From an uncultured bacterium (lineage in GTDB: Bacteria; Actinomycetota; Coriobacteriia; Coriobacteriales; Coriobacteriaceae): 64,000 nucleotides of DNA. Positions 25,051 through 33,736 of the stretch are shown here, one piece after another. Location of the stretch: the NCBI GenBank assembly GCA_905215525.1, contig CAJMQJ010000004.1, forward strand, positions 62,001 to 126,000, in the 5' to 3' direction. The translations under genes were made by a program, and so were the position numbers. The notes beneath the pieces are model-generated. The model searched no databases. It worked only from the letters and a program-made list of their open reading frames with translations, and was not told where the DNA came from. Position 1 is the stretch's first letter; the number at the start of each line of letters is the position of its first letter.

Positions 25051-25677
25051 ATGTCTACCAAAATTGAAGTCAATGCCATGGGCGATGCCTGCCCGCTGCC
25101 CGTCGTCAAGACGCTCAAAGCTCTGAAGCAGCTTGATGGCGAGGGTGCTGTGGTGACCTCGGTCGACAACGAGACGGCCGTCAAGAACATCTCCAAGATG
25201 GCACAGGAAAAGGGCTGCACGGCCTCGGTCGAGAAGGTCGCCGATGCCGAGTGGCACGTGATCGTGGCGACCGCCGGCGCCGTTGCCGTGGCCGATCCTG
25301 AGCAGGACGGCGCCGCTTTCTGCGACGCCAGCGCCGGCAAGGGCAAGCTGGTCGTGGCCGTCTACACCGATTGCATGGGTCGCGGCGACGATGAGCTGGG
25401 CCACAAGCTCATGAAGGCCTTTATCTTTGCCGTGACGCAGCAGGAGGAGCTGCCCGCCACGATGCTCTTCTACAACGGCGGCGCCAAACTCACCGTCGAG
25501 GGGTCGCCGGTGCTTGACGACCTCAAGGGCCTGGCCGAGCAGGGTGTCGAGATCCTTACCTGCGGCACCTGCCTCGACCACTTTGGCATTAAGGACCAGC
25601 TTGCCGTGGGCGATGTCACGAACATGTACGTGATCGTCGAAAAGATGGAGCAGGCCGGCCGCGTCGTGCGTCCGTAG
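25051..25677 (+). CDS. yedF: Selenium metabolism protein YedF
   Basis: A 208-residue protein of two parts. A TusA/SirA-like domain (residues 1-72) contains the CPxP motif in DACPLPVVKTLKAL. A DsrE-like domain (about residues 95-200) ends with CGTCLDHFGIKDQL. This fusion is the form repeatedly found next to selD and is thought to carry persulfide or perselenide; the exact role is unproven. The start is ATG 25051, six bases after GAAAGG. The frame is open upstream into selD, but the family begins here. Confidence 0.9.
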   Translation: MSTKIEVNAMGDACPLPVVKTLKALKQLDGEGAVVTSVDNETAVKNISKMAQEKGCTASVEKVADAEWHVIVATAGAVAVADPEQDGAAFCDASAGKGKLVVAVYTDCMGRGDDELGHKLMKAFIFAVTQQEELPATMLFYNGGAKLTVEGSPVLDDLKGLAEQGVEILTCGTCLDHFGIKDQLAVGDVTNMYVIVEKMEQAGRVVRP

Positions 25678-25695
25678 CGCCTGGGTGGGATTGCC

Positions 25696-25947
25696 ATGAG
25701 AGAAAAGCGCCCGGCGCTTGTCATCACGTTTCCCACCACGGCGGCCGCCATGGGCTGCGAGTCTCTGTGCCGTGAGCGTGGCCTTCCCGGGCGAACGATT
25801 CCCGTACCCGGAGAGGTTGCTGCCGGCTGCGGCCTGGCATGGAAAGCCCTGCCTGAAAATGAACCACTGCTGCGAAGCGAGCTTGCCGCGGCGGACGTTC
25901 CCACCGAGGGCTTTACTGTGATCGATATGTGGGAGGTCGTGCGATGA
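25696..25947 (+). CDS. DUF3343 putative Se/S carrier-like protein
   Basis: An 83-residue small protein of the DUF3343 family (putative Se/S carrier). The N-terminal region VITFPTTAAAMGCESLCRE carries two cysteines, and VPGEVAAGCGLAWKA carries the conserved late Cys. It lies 18 bases after yedF and overlaps the next gene by four bases (ATGA), so its translation is coupled to the desulfurase-like enzyme. Position suggests that it accepts or delivers activated selenium or sulfur. Confidence 0.85.
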   Translation: MREKRPALVITFPTTAAAMGCESLCRERGLPGRTIPVPGEVAAGCGLAWKALPENEPLLRSELAAADVPTEGFTVIDMWEVVR

Positions 25948-27083
25948 TCTACCTGGATAACGCGGCGACGACCATGCACAAACCTCAGGCGGTCATCGAT
26001 GCCGTGGTGCAGGCGATGTGCTCGCTCGGCAATGCTGGGCGAGGCGCCACGTCGGGTGCGCTCGACGCGGCGCGCACCATCCACAGCTGCCGCACCAAGC
26101 TTGCGCGCTTGCTGGGCTGCCCGCGGGTGGACCATATTTGTTTTACGCCCAACTCCACGGCGGCGCTCAACACCGCCATCAACGGCGTGGTGCGCCCCGG
26201 CGATCGTGTGGTCACGACGGTGCTCGAACACAACTCCGTGCTGCGTCCGCTCAACCGCCTGGCGGCAGAGCAGGGCGTGACTGTTGAGCATGCGGGCTGC
26301 GACGCGAACGGCGTGCTCGACTACGACGAGCTCGAGCAGCTGGTCACGCCGGGCACGCGTGCCGTGGTGGTGACACACGCCTCCAATGTGACCGGCAACG
26401 CGGTCGACATTGCACGCGTGGCTGCCATGGCCCATGCGGCCGGCGCGCTTGTGATCGTCGATGCCTCGCAGTCTGCCGGCACGGCGCATATCGATATGCA
26501 GGTCATGGGGCTCGACGTGGTGTGCTTTACCGGCCACAAGGGGCTCATGGGCCCGCAGGGGACCGGTGGCCTAGCCGTGGCGGAAGGCATTGACGTGGCT
26601 CCTTGGGCCATGGGTGGCACGGGCGTGCGCAGCTTCGATGCGCTGCAGCCGCAAGAGTGGCCCACGCGTCTTGAGGCGGGCACGCTCAACGGTCACGGTA
26701 TCGCCGGCCTTTCCGCCGGCCTCGACGTTATCGAGGCCCAGGGCGGGGTAGAGGCGATTGCGGCACGCGAACGTGCGCTTGCCGAGCGCTTCCTCGTCGG
26801 CGTTCGCGACATTCCCGGCATTGCGCTCTACGGTGCGTTTGACCAGCCCGTGCGCTCGGCGATCGTTTCGCTTAACGTGGGCGATATCGATTCGGCCGAG
26901 GTCTCGGACGCGCTCATGCAAGGGTGGGGGATTGCGACGCGCCCCGGCGCCCACTGCGCTCCGCTCATGCACCGCGCACTGGGGACCGAGCGCCAGGGTG
27001 TCGTTCGCTTCTCGTTTGGGTATTTCAACACGGACGAGGAAGTCGACACCGCGATTGACGCTCTGCACGATTTAGCCTGCTAA
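25944..27083 (+). CDS. Cysteine desulfurase/selenocysteine lyase-like PLP enzyme
   Basis: A 379-residue class V aminotransferase-fold protein. It starts MIYLDNAATT, has the PLP His/Asp region IVDASQSAGTAHIDM, the Schiff-base Lys in FTGHKGLMGPQGTGG and the catalytic-loop Cys in RPGAHCAPLMH. Such enzymes release sulfur or selenium from (seleno)cysteine onto a carrier. ATG 25944 has GGGAGGT six bases upstream. Translational coupling to the DUF3343 carrier and the selD-yedF context favour a role in selenium delivery over Fe-S assembly (no sufBCD or iscU nearby). It ends the operon. Confidence 0.88.
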   Translation: MIYLDNAATTMHKPQAVIDAVVQAMCSLGNAGRGATSGALDAARTIHSCRTKLARLLGCPRVDHICFTPNSTAALNTAINGVVRPGDRVVTTVLEHNSVLRPLNRLAAEQGVTVEHAGCDANGVLDYDELEQLVTPGTRAVVVTHASNVTGNAVDIARVAAMAHAAGALVIVDASQSAGTAHIDMQVMGLDVVCFTGHKGLMGPQGTGGLAVAEGIDVAPWAMGGTGVRSFDALQPQEWPTRLEAGTLNGHGIAGLSAGLDVIEAQGGVEAIAARERALAERFLVGVRDIPGIALYGAFDQPVRSAIVSLNVGDIDSAEVSDALMQGWGIATRPGAHCAPLMHRALGTERQGVVRFSFGYFNTDEEVDTAIDALHDLAC

Positions 27084-27097
27084 AGCGTATATACTTG

Positions 27098-27129
27098 CGG
27101 GACGGGTCTTTTGCCCGTCCCGTTTTGTT
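27098..27129 (+). terminator. Terminator of dehydratase-selenium operon
   Basis: CGGGACGGG and CCCGTCCCG form a perfect stem with a short T-rich loop, followed by TTTTGTTT, 15 bases after the desulfurase stop. Confidence 0.9.
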
Positions 27130-27149
27130 TCGACCCGAAAGGTGGTCCT

Positions 27150-28508
27150 ATGGCATCATCCGCCCCGCGCGGTCTGCGCTCCGACCATGTCCTCACCGTC
27201 GGCATCGCCCTGTTCTCGATGCTCTTTGGCGCCGGCAACCTCATTATTCCGCCGCTGCTGGCGCTGCAGGCGGGCTCTGCCACGCCGCTCGCCATGCTCG
27301 GCTTTCTGATTGCCGCCATCGGCCTTCCCGTCATGGGCTTTATTGCCGTGGCACTTGCCGGAACGGCGCGCGAGCTTGCCGGTCGTGTGCACCCCAAGTT
27401 TGGCGAGTTTTTTGTCGCGGCGGTGTATCTGGCTATCGGTCCGTGTCTGGCCATTCCGCGCACGAGCTCCACGGCCTTCGAGATGCTGGTGCCGCTGCTG
27501 CCCGAGGGTGTCTCGCTCGGCACGGCCCGCCTGGTGTTTGCCGTCGCCTTCTTTGCCGTCGCCTTTGTGCTCACGCTGCGCCCGGGTGTCATTACGCGCG
27601 TGCTCGGCCGCATTACGGGCCCCGCGCTCATCGCCCTTATCGTATTGGTCGTGGGCGCTGCCGTGGTCTCGCCGCTGGGTTCCGCTGCCGCGCCGCAGGC
27701 TCCTTACGATGCCGGTGCCGCCGTGCAGGGCTTTTTGACCGGCTATCAGACCATGGACCTGCTCGCGTCGCTCGCCTTTGGCATCATCATCGCCGAGACC
27801 ATCCACGAGCTGGGCGTTACCGACGACAAGCGCGTGGCCTTCGAGATTTCGCGCTCCGGCGTGATCGCTGGTGTGCTCATGGCCATCATCTACTGCGGTC
27901 TGGCGCTTGCCGGCACGCAGCTGAGCACCGTGATGCCCGATGCCACCAACGGAGCCGCCATCCTCGCCCGCTCGGCCTCCATGCACTTTGGCCTTGCCGG
28001 CACGGTCGTGGTCTTTGCGATCTTCTTCCTCGCCTGCATGAACGTATGCATCGGCCTCATCAGCTGCTGCTCGCGTTACTTCTGCGAGACGTATGTGGTC
28101 GAAGGGGGAGCAGAGGCTTCCGAGGAGGCCATGCGCCGTCCCTTTGCGATACTCGCCTTTGTGTTCGCGGCGTTTTCGTGCGTGCTCTCAAACGTGGGCC
28201 TCGACGTGATCCTCATGTTCTCGGTGCCCATGCTCAACGCCCTGTACCCTGTTGCAATTGTTCTGGTGCTTATGGGCCTAGTGCACGGTTTTTGCGACGC
28301 GCATCCGCAGGTGTGGGTCTGGGTCGGCGGCGTTGTCGCGGTGCAGAGTGTGATCACCTCGATCCGCGACGCGTTCTTTGCAGGCGTGTGGCTGCCGTTC
28401 GATGCGCTGCCGCTGGCCGACATTGGAGCCGCATGGGCGCCGGTTGCCGTGGTGGCGTTTGTGATTGGCCTGCTCCACAGCCGGTTTGTCGCACATTCGA
28501 GGAGCTAG
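27150..28508 (+). CDS. brnQ: Branched-chain amino acid transport protein BrnQ family
   Basis: A 452-residue permease with about 12 hydrophobic segments, of the LIVCS (branched-chain amino acid:cation symporter) family. The N-terminal signature FSMLFGAGNLIIPPLLALQ and the region AIPRTSSTAFEMLVP are characteristic. It imports Leu, Ile or Val with Na+ or H+. The start is ATG 27150, five bases after GAAAGGTGG. It lies between the selenium operon terminator and the tRNA pair. Confidence 0.88.
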   Translation: MASSAPRGLRSDHVLTVGIALFSMLFGAGNLIIPPLLALQAGSATPLAMLGFLIAAIGLPVMGFIAVALAGTARELAGRVHPKFGEFFVAAVYLAIGPCLAIPRTSSTAFEMLVPLLPEGVSLGTARLVFAVAFFAVAFVLTLRPGVITRVLGRITGPALIALIVLVVGAAVVSPLGSAAAPQAPYDAGAAVQGFLTGYQTMDLLASLAFGIIIAETIHELGVTDDKRVAFEISRSGVIAGVLMAIIYCGLALAGTQLSTVMPDATNGAAILARSASMHFGLAGTVVVFAIFFLACMNVCIGLISCCSRYFCETYVVEGGAEASEEAMRRPFAILAFVFAAFSCVLSNVGLDVILMFSVPMLNALYPVAIVLVLMGLVHGFCDAHPQVWVWVGGVVAVQSVITSIRDAFFAGVWLPFDALPLADIGAAWAPVAVVAFVIGLLHSRFVAHSRS

Positions 28509-28519
28509 GGTATCGTCGC

Positions 28520-28548
28520 TTGCACAGGCGGGGAGTCTCCCCTATAAT
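28520..28548 (+). promoter_or_regulatory. Promoter of the tRNA-Pro/tRNA-Gly unit
   Basis: TTGCAC and TATAAT with a 17-base spacer lie about 50 bases before tRNA-Pro. This is one of the closest matches to a housekeeping promoter in the window. Confidence 0.65.
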
Positions 28549-28599
28549 TTCCTTCGCTTTGGGACACGCAAGGTTTAGACCTTAGCTGCTCAACACCTT

Positions 28600-28676
28600 C
28601 GGGACGTGGCGCAGTTTGGTAGCGCGCCTGCTTTGGGAGCAGGATGTCGCAGGTTCAAATCCTGTCGTCCCGACCA
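28600..28676 (+). tRNA. tRNA-Pro(TGG)
   Basis: A full cloverleaf: acceptor CGGGACG/CGTCCCG, D arm, anticodon stem CCTGC/GCAGG with loop TTTGGGA (anticodon TGG), T arm with TTCAAAT, and encoded CCA. It is paired with tRNA-Gly six bases downstream. Confidence 0.96.
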
Positions 28677-28682
28677 TATCTT

Positions 28683-28756
28683 GCGGGCGTAGTTCAATGG
28701 TAGAACCCCAGCCTTCCAAGCTGATGACGCGGGTTCGATTCCCGTCGCCCGCTCCA
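28683..28756 (+). tRNA. tRNA-Gly(TCC)
   Basis: A cloverleaf with acceptor GCGGGCG/CGCCCGC, anticodon loop CTTCCAA (anticodon TCC), T loop TTCGATT, and encoded CCA. It shares the promoter upstream of tRNA-Pro. Confidence 0.96.
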
Positions 28757-28765
28757 AGTAATTTG

Positions 28766-28803
28766 CAGGTCAGAGGTACGTTTACTTCTGACCTGTTTTG
28801 TTT
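28766..28803 (+). terminator. Terminator of tRNA pair
   Basis: CAGGTCAGA and TCTGACCTG flank a short loop and are followed by TTTTGTTTT. Confidence 0.85.
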
Positions 28804-28872
28804 TGACCGTCCGACGCGGGGCCTTTGCATTGGCAATGCTCGTCCCTGCTGATTAGGAAAGAAGTGACTGAC

Positions 28873-29709
28873 ATGGCAGATTTCAAGGCAGAATACCCCA
28901 TCCCCGACTGCCTGGCGCCTGCCGCAATCGAGACCAAGACCGAGGCCGCCGGCGTTACCAAGGCTAACCTGCCGGTCTCGAAGGCCTTTTTGCTCGCTAT
29001 GTTCGCCGGTGCGTTCATCGCCTTTGGCGGCCTGTTCTTCACGGTCTTTCTGAGCGATGCGTCCCTTGGCTGGGGCGCTCAGTGCTTTGTAGGTGGCCTT
29101 GCTTTTTGCCTGGGGCTGGTGCTCGTGCTTATTTGCGGCGCGGAGCTGTTTACCGGCAACTCGCTTATGGTCTGCGCGCTTAAGAGCAACAAGATCACGC
29201 TCGTCCAGATGCTCAAGGCTTGGGTCGTTGTGTGGATCGGCAACTTTGCCGGCGCGCTGTTCGTTGTCTTTTTGGTTTACATGGCAGCTATTTATAAGCT
29301 CAACGGCGAGGCCGTTGCCAACACCATGGTGAGTGTCGCCGCCGGTAAGGTTACGATCGACGCCGTTACCATCTTCTTCCGCGGCATTCTGTGCAACATC
29401 TTTGTCTGCCTGGCCGTATGGATCGGCACTGCCGGCAAGACCGTGGTCGATAAGGTCGTGGGCATTTTGCTGCCCATTGCCGCCTTTGTGGCCTGCGGTT
29501 TTGAGCACTGCGTTGCCAACATGTACTTTTTGCCCATGGGTATTTTGATGCACTCCTGCGGCTATGGAGCCGATGTCGCTGGCGCCGATGCCCTCAACGC
29601 TGCCGGGTTGGCGCTCAACCTTACGGTCGCCACGCTGGGCAATATCGTGGGTGGCGCCCTGATCGTGGCGCTGGGCTACTGGTTTATCTACGCCAATAAG
29701 GAGGCCTAA
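28873..29709 (+). CDS. Formate/nitrite transporter (FNT) family channel
   Basis: A 278-residue FocA/NirC-type pentameric channel with six helices. Family signatures are the first-helix region FAGAFIAFGGLFFT, the ELFTGNSLMV loop and FEHCVANMYFLPMG, which holds the gating histidine. It moves formate, nitrite or hydrosulfide. Placement beside selA/selB favours formate, since selenocysteine formate dehydrogenases are common partners, but none is in the window. I start at ATG 28873; the 16 codons upstream lack a ribosome site. Confidence 0.88.
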   Translation: MADFKAEYPIPDCLAPAAIETKTEAAGVTKANLPVSKAFLLAMFAGAFIAFGGLFFTVFLSDASLGWGAQCFVGGLAFCLGLVLVLICGAELFTGNSLMVCALKSNKITLVQMLKAWVVVWIGNFAGALFVVFLVYMAAIYKLNGEAVANTMVSVAAGKVTIDAVTIFFRGILCNIFVCLAVWIGTAGKTVVDKVVGILLPIAAFVACGFEHCVANMYFLPMGILMHSCGYGADVAGADALNAAGLALNLTVATLGNIVGGALIVALGYWFIYANKEA

Positions 29710-29731
29710 AGCCACCAAGCCATAACCGACC

Positions 29732-29817
29732 AAAAAGGGACAGGTTTATTTTGGCAGGTTTTAGACGAGGCGCTTCGACGTCTTGTCACGAGCTGCCATA
29801 ATGGACCTGTCCCTTTT
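29732..29817. repeat. GGGAC-core palindrome with 25-base arms
   Basis: Two 25-base arms match at 22 positions: AAAAGGGACAGGT at the outside, and TGGCAG/CTGCCA at the inside of the loop. It fills the gap between the FNT gene and selA and could terminate the former, ending in TTTT. Confidence 0.75.
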
Positions 29818-29895
29818 GCGTGCGCGCCGGTATTTATTTGCCCGATGACGATCGCGGGGGACCAGCTTTTTATTGAACATGTCGAAAGGCTTTTC

Positions 29896-31353
29896 ATGAG
29901 CGACTGCGAATCCATGTCTGCCGAGGTGCGCGGCCGCCTGCGTTCCATTCCCGCCGTTCACGAGCTGCTTGCCGAGTGGCCGGTCATGAAGGCTGCTGGC
30001 GATGCAGGCGACACGATGGTACGCGAGGCGATTGACGCCGAGCTCGATGCCGAGCGCGCGGCGATTCGCTCCGGCGCCCCTGCAAGGAACAAGCGCGAGC
30101 TCGCCTTGGCAATTGAGCAGCGGACCCATCGCCTGTCGCTGCCGACCCTGCGCCCTGCCGTCAACGCGACGGGCGTTGTGATTCACACCAATCTGGGCCG
30201 TGCTCCGCTTGCTCCCGCAGCGGTGCAGGCGGTGGCCGATGTCGCCCGCGGCTACAGCACGCTTGAGTATGACGTCGCGACCTGTGCCCGTGGGGGCCGC
30301 AAAGAGCATGCCGCGCGTCTGCTGCGCACGCTCACGGGGGCGCAGGACGCCCTGGTTGTCAACAACAACGCCGCGGCGGTGCTGCTGGTGCTTGCCGCGC
30401 ATGCAAGCGGCAAAGAGGTCATCGTGAGCCGTGGCGAGCTTGTCGAGGTGGGCGGCAGCTTCCGCATTCCCGATATCATGGCGGCTTCGGGTGCCAAGCT
30501 TGTCGAGGTGGGCTCCACCAACCGCACGCATCTGGATGATTACCGAAGCGCCATTACGCCCAATACGGCGATGATCTTGAAAGTTCATCCTTCTAACTAC
30601 CGTATCGAGGGTTTCCACGAGGAGGTTTCCGCGGCGGAGCTTTCTGCGCTGGCGCATGAGCACGGGCTGTTACTGTACGAGGACCAGGGCTCGGGCGCTT
30701 TGCTTACAGATGAGGTGCTCGTCGATGCTGGGGAGAAGCCCACGTCCGCCTCGCTTTGCGCCGGCGTTGACGTCGTCTCGTGCTCGGGCGACAAGCTGCT
30801 CGGCGCCTCGCAAGCGGGCATTATTCTCGGTAGCGCCCAGGTAATCGCCGCCTGTGCCTCGCATCCGCTTATGCGCGCGCTTCGCCCCGGCAAGCTCACG
30901 CTCGCGGCGCTCGAGGCCACTTTGCGCCTGTATGTGACCGGATCCGATACAGCACATCGGGAGATCCCGGTGCTCAACATGCTTTCCGGCGCGCCGGCTC
31001 CGCTCGAGCGTCAGGCCAAGCGCCTGCATGACCGCATGCTGCGCAAGCTTCGCGAGTCTCAGTGTGAGGAGGCGGTGGAGCTGCAGGTTGTCGAGGGCGT
31101 GTCTGCTCCGGGCGGCGGTTCGCTGCCGACCGTCGAGCTCCCAACTTTTTGCGTTGCCGTCTGTCCCGTCGATGGGCGTCTATCCGCCGATGGCCTAAAG
31201 CGCGCTATGGTACAGGAGCCCGATACGCCGGTTGTGACGCGCGTGCGGCACGACCAGGTGCTTTTTGACGTTCGCACGCTTTTGCGCGACACCGACCTTG
31301 ACCTGTGTGCGTCTGCGTTGGCGGATGCCGTGCGGGCAGGTTTGCGTCGATGA
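29896..31353 (+). CDS. selA: L-seryl-tRNA(Sec) selenium transferase
   Basis: A 485-residue PLP enzyme that converts seryl-tRNA(Sec) to selenocysteinyl-tRNA(Sec) with selenophosphate. Motifs include NATGVVIHTNLGRAPL, the glycine-rich cofactor region, and the PLP lysine in SCSGDKLLGASQAGI. The length fits bacterial SelA (about 460). The start is ATG 29896, six bases after GAAAGG. It overlaps selB by four bases (ATGA), so the two are translationally coupled. selB and tRNA-Sec follow directly. Confidence 0.95.
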   Translation: MSDCESMSAEVRGRLRSIPAVHELLAEWPVMKAAGDAGDTMVREAIDAELDAERAAIRSGAPARNKRELALAIEQRTHRLSLPTLRPAVNATGVVIHTNLGRAPLAPAAVQAVADVARGYSTLEYDVATCARGGRKEHAARLLRTLTGAQDALVVNNNAAAVLLVLAAHASGKEVIVSRGELVEVGGSFRIPDIMAASGAKLVEVGSTNRTHLDDYRSAITPNTAMILKVHPSNYRIEGFHEEVSAAELSALAHEHGLLLYEDQGSGALLTDEVLVDAGEKPTSASLCAGVDVVSCSGDKLLGASQAGIILGSAQVIAACASHPLMRALRPGKLTLAALEATLRLYVTGSDTAHREIPVLNMLSGAPAPLERQAKRLHDRMLRKLRESQCEEAVELQVVEGVSAPGGGSLPTVELPTFCVAVCPVDGRLSADGLKRAMVQEPDTPVVTRVRHDQVLFDVRTLLRDTDLDLCASALADAVRAGLRR

Positions 31354-33314
31354 CCGCGCGCGAGCTTGTCGAATGTCCCGTTATCGTCGGAACGGCAGGA
31401 CACGTCGACCACGGAAAGTCGGCCCTTATCGAGGCGCTGACCGGCAAAAATCCCGACCGTCTGGAGGTCGAACGGCGCCGAGGCATGACCACTGAGCTCG
31501 GCTTTGGCGAGCTCGAGCTTCCCAGCGGCAAGCTTGTCGGCTTGGTCGACGTACCCGGGCATGCGCACTATCTGCGCGCCATGGTGCAGGGCGCCACCGG
31601 CGTGGACGTTGCGTTGCTGGCGGTTTCGGCCGTTGAGGGCGTGATGCCGCAGACCCGCGAGCACGTTCGGGTTCTGGAGCTGTTGGGTGTGACGCGCATG
31701 GTCGTCGCACTCACGATGCGCGATTTGGCCGACCACGAGATTGCCGCGCTGGCGGAGCTCGATGTCGAGGCGTTTCTGGACGGGACCGTGTTTGCGGGTG
31801 CCTCTATAGTGCCGGTGTCCTCCAAGACGGGCGAGGGCCTGGACGAGCTGCTTACGACGCTCGATAACACGGTTTGTTCGTGCTGGTCGGAGCATCTGGA
31901 GGCGACCGCTGGCTCGGGCGCCGCGCCCCGTCTTCCCATCGACCGTTGCTTTAGCATCCGCGGCACCGGAACCGTCGTGACGGGTACGCTGCACGACGGT
32001 CCCGTTTCGGTTGGCGATGAGCTCGTTGCGCTGCCGTCGCAAACGCGCTGTCGCGTGCGCGGGGTGCAGGTTCACGGGGATACCCAGTGCGCGGTTCCCG
32101 GCCAGCGCGTCGCCCTGAACCTGGTGGGCGATGGCGTGGCGGGCCTCAAGCGCGGCGAGATGCTCGGCGTCGAGGGTCGCGTGGGCCAGACGCTGCGCTT
32201 TTTGATGCAACTGACATATGTGGGGCGCGATGGCGTGCGAGCCGGCGTTCTTGCTTCGGGTACACGCGTGCACGTTATGGCGGGCACGGCTGAGGTGCTC
32301 GGCCGCATTATGCTTTTAGACGACGAGCCGCCTATTGCGGTCGGCGAGACGCGTGTGGTGCAGGTGCGCCTGGAACGGCCGCTGCCGTTGCGCGCCGGCG
32401 ATCATGCCGTCATTCTGTCGTATTCGCCGATTTCGCTGCTTGGCGGCGGACGCGTCCTGCTATCGCGCTGTCGCCGCGCGCGGGTCCTGTCGGCGGGGGA
32501 GCGCGCGTTGTATGCGGCGCTTGAGTCCGGAGATGTCGCGGACGGCGTACACGCGTGGCTGGCGCTGCAAACGCTGCCTGTTGCTGCTGCCGGTGTTGCC
32601 GCAGCGCTCGATCTTGTTACCGGCGAGGTCGAGATCGTTTTGCGTGGGCTTGTGGACCAGGCTGCCGTGTGCGAGCTTGCTGCGGGCGGTGCGGTGCTCT
32701 ACGCAGATGCCTCGGCTCTCGATGCTGCAATGGATGTGCTGGCTGCGGCCTTGTCCTCCATGCACGCGGCGGCTCCCAAAGAGATCGGCTTTACGTCCGG
32801 TGCGGTCGCGCACGCGGCTTGGCCGGGCGCCGGTAACGATGTCGCGATGGCACTTATTGCCGAGGGCTGTGCACGTGGCGTGTGCGCCGTCGACGGTGCC
32901 GAGGTGTTCGACCCGCATTCCGCCGCCGCGGCGATACGCGTGGTGCGCGAGGCTGGCCAGCGTATCGTGGCCCTGCTGGATGAGGCCGGTCTTAATGCGC
33001 CGACGCTTCCCGAGGTGAGCGAACAGTTGCAGCTCGATCGCGACACCATGACGCGTGTACTGCGCGAGCTTTCGCTCAACCACTCGATCGTTAAGGTCGA
33101 GCGCGACGTTGCCTTGTCCGCCGCTGCCGAGGCCCATGCGCGTGAGGTTGTTGCGACGGCTATCGAGGCTGCTGGCGGCGCCGCCACCACGAGTGTGCTG
33201 CGCGAAGCCCTGGGCGTGTCGCGCAAACGAACCATTAGCATCTTGGAGCACCTGGATGCCGTGCGCTTTACAGTACTCGACAAGGAGTCCGGCGGTCTGA
33301 GATCGCTGCGTTAG
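31350..33314 (+). CDS. selB: Selenocysteine-specific elongation factor
   Basis: A 654-residue factor that brings Sec-tRNA to UGA codons marked by a SECIS hairpin. The GTPase domain has G1 GTAGHVDHGKS, switch region RRRGMTTELGFGEL and G3 DVPGHAHY. The G4 position reads LTMRDLAD where T/NKxD is expected, an oddity. EF-Tu-like domains 2-3 follow to about residue 340, then four winged helices, the last (SRKRTISILEHLDAV) being the SECIS-binding one. ATG 31350 overlaps the selA stop. The in-window client is selD. Confidence 0.95.
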   Translation: MTARELVECPVIVGTAGHVDHGKSALIEALTGKNPDRLEVERRRGMTTELGFGELELPSGKLVGLVDVPGHAHYLRAMVQGATGVDVALLAVSAVEGVMPQTREHVRVLELLGVTRMVVALTMRDLADHEIAALAELDVEAFLDGTVFAGASIVPVSSKTGEGLDELLTTLDNTVCSCWSEHLEATAGSGAAPRLPIDRCFSIRGTGTVVTGTLHDGPVSVGDELVALPSQTRCRVRGVQVHGDTQCAVPGQRVALNLVGDGVAGLKRGEMLGVEGRVGQTLRFLMQLTYVGRDGVRAGVLASGTRVHVMAGTAEVLGRIMLLDDEPPIAVGETRVVQVRLERPLPLRAGDHAVILSYSPISLLGGGRVLLSRCRRARVLSAGERALYAALESGDVADGVHAWLALQTLPVAAAGVAAALDLVTGEVEIVLRGLVDQAAVCELAAGGAVLYADASALDAAMDVLAAALSSMHAAAPKEIGFTSGAVAHAAWPGAGNDVAMALIAEGCARGVCAVDGAEVFDPHSAAAAIRVVREAGQRIVALLDEAGLNAPTLPEVSEQLQLDRDTMTRVLRELSLNHSIVKVERDVALSAAAEAHAREVVATAIEAAGGAATTSVLREALGVSRKRTISILEHLDAVRFTVLDKESGGLRSLR

Positions 33315-33376
33315 CGGTTTCCGCATCGCTCTTTTCGGTTGTGGTCTGTTGGGTTTGGTAAAATACCGCCACGGTT

Positions 33377-33473
33377 GGGAGCGGATGGGCTCCGGTGGGC
33401 CCCGCGGTCTTCAAAACCGTTGTGAGGCGTGCAAAACGTCTTGGATGTGTTCGATTCACATCCGTTCCCGCCA
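33377..33473 (+). tRNA. selC: tRNA-Sec(TCA)
   Basis: A 97-base tRNA with the marks of tRNA-Sec: an 8-bp acceptor stem (GGGAGCGG/CCGTTCCC), the anticodon TCA in loop CTTCAAA, a long variable arm, T loop TTCGATT, discriminator G and encoded CCA. It lies 62 bases after selB. It is charged with serine, converted by SelA and delivered by SelB. Confidence 0.95.
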
Positions 33474-33486
33474 ACGCATCTCGCCA

Positions 33487-33525
33487 AAACCACCACAAAG
33501 GTGCCTGTCCCCTTTGTGGTGGTTT
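33487..33525 (+). terminator. Hairpin after tRNA-Sec
   Basis: Perfect 15-bp arms (AAACCACCACAAAGG and its complement) enclose GTGCCTGTC and end in a short T tract. It probably terminates the sel unit; the TGTCCC beside the stem recalls the GGGAC-core palindromes elsewhere in the window. The next 200 bases before gdhA hold no gene. Confidence 0.7.
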
Positions 33526-33736
33526 CGAAACGTGCGGGAAACAGCTTCGAAACACGCGATTTGCTCGTCAGGCGGTCAAAAAGCTATCTACCTGCATCGT
33601 AATCAAAATGAAACATCCGCTCGTTGCCTTATTCGTAACTTTGTAGCAACAGTGCGATATTATCCATACTCGATAAAGCTCACGGCGCATGGGGCGCCGC
33701 GAACGACACCTTTCTTTTCCATCAATTGGAGGAAGC

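Noticed and set aside
28600..28756. Integrated element next to the tRNA pair
   Set aside because: No integrase, no direct repeat of the tRNA 3' ends and no composition shift is seen around the tRNAs.
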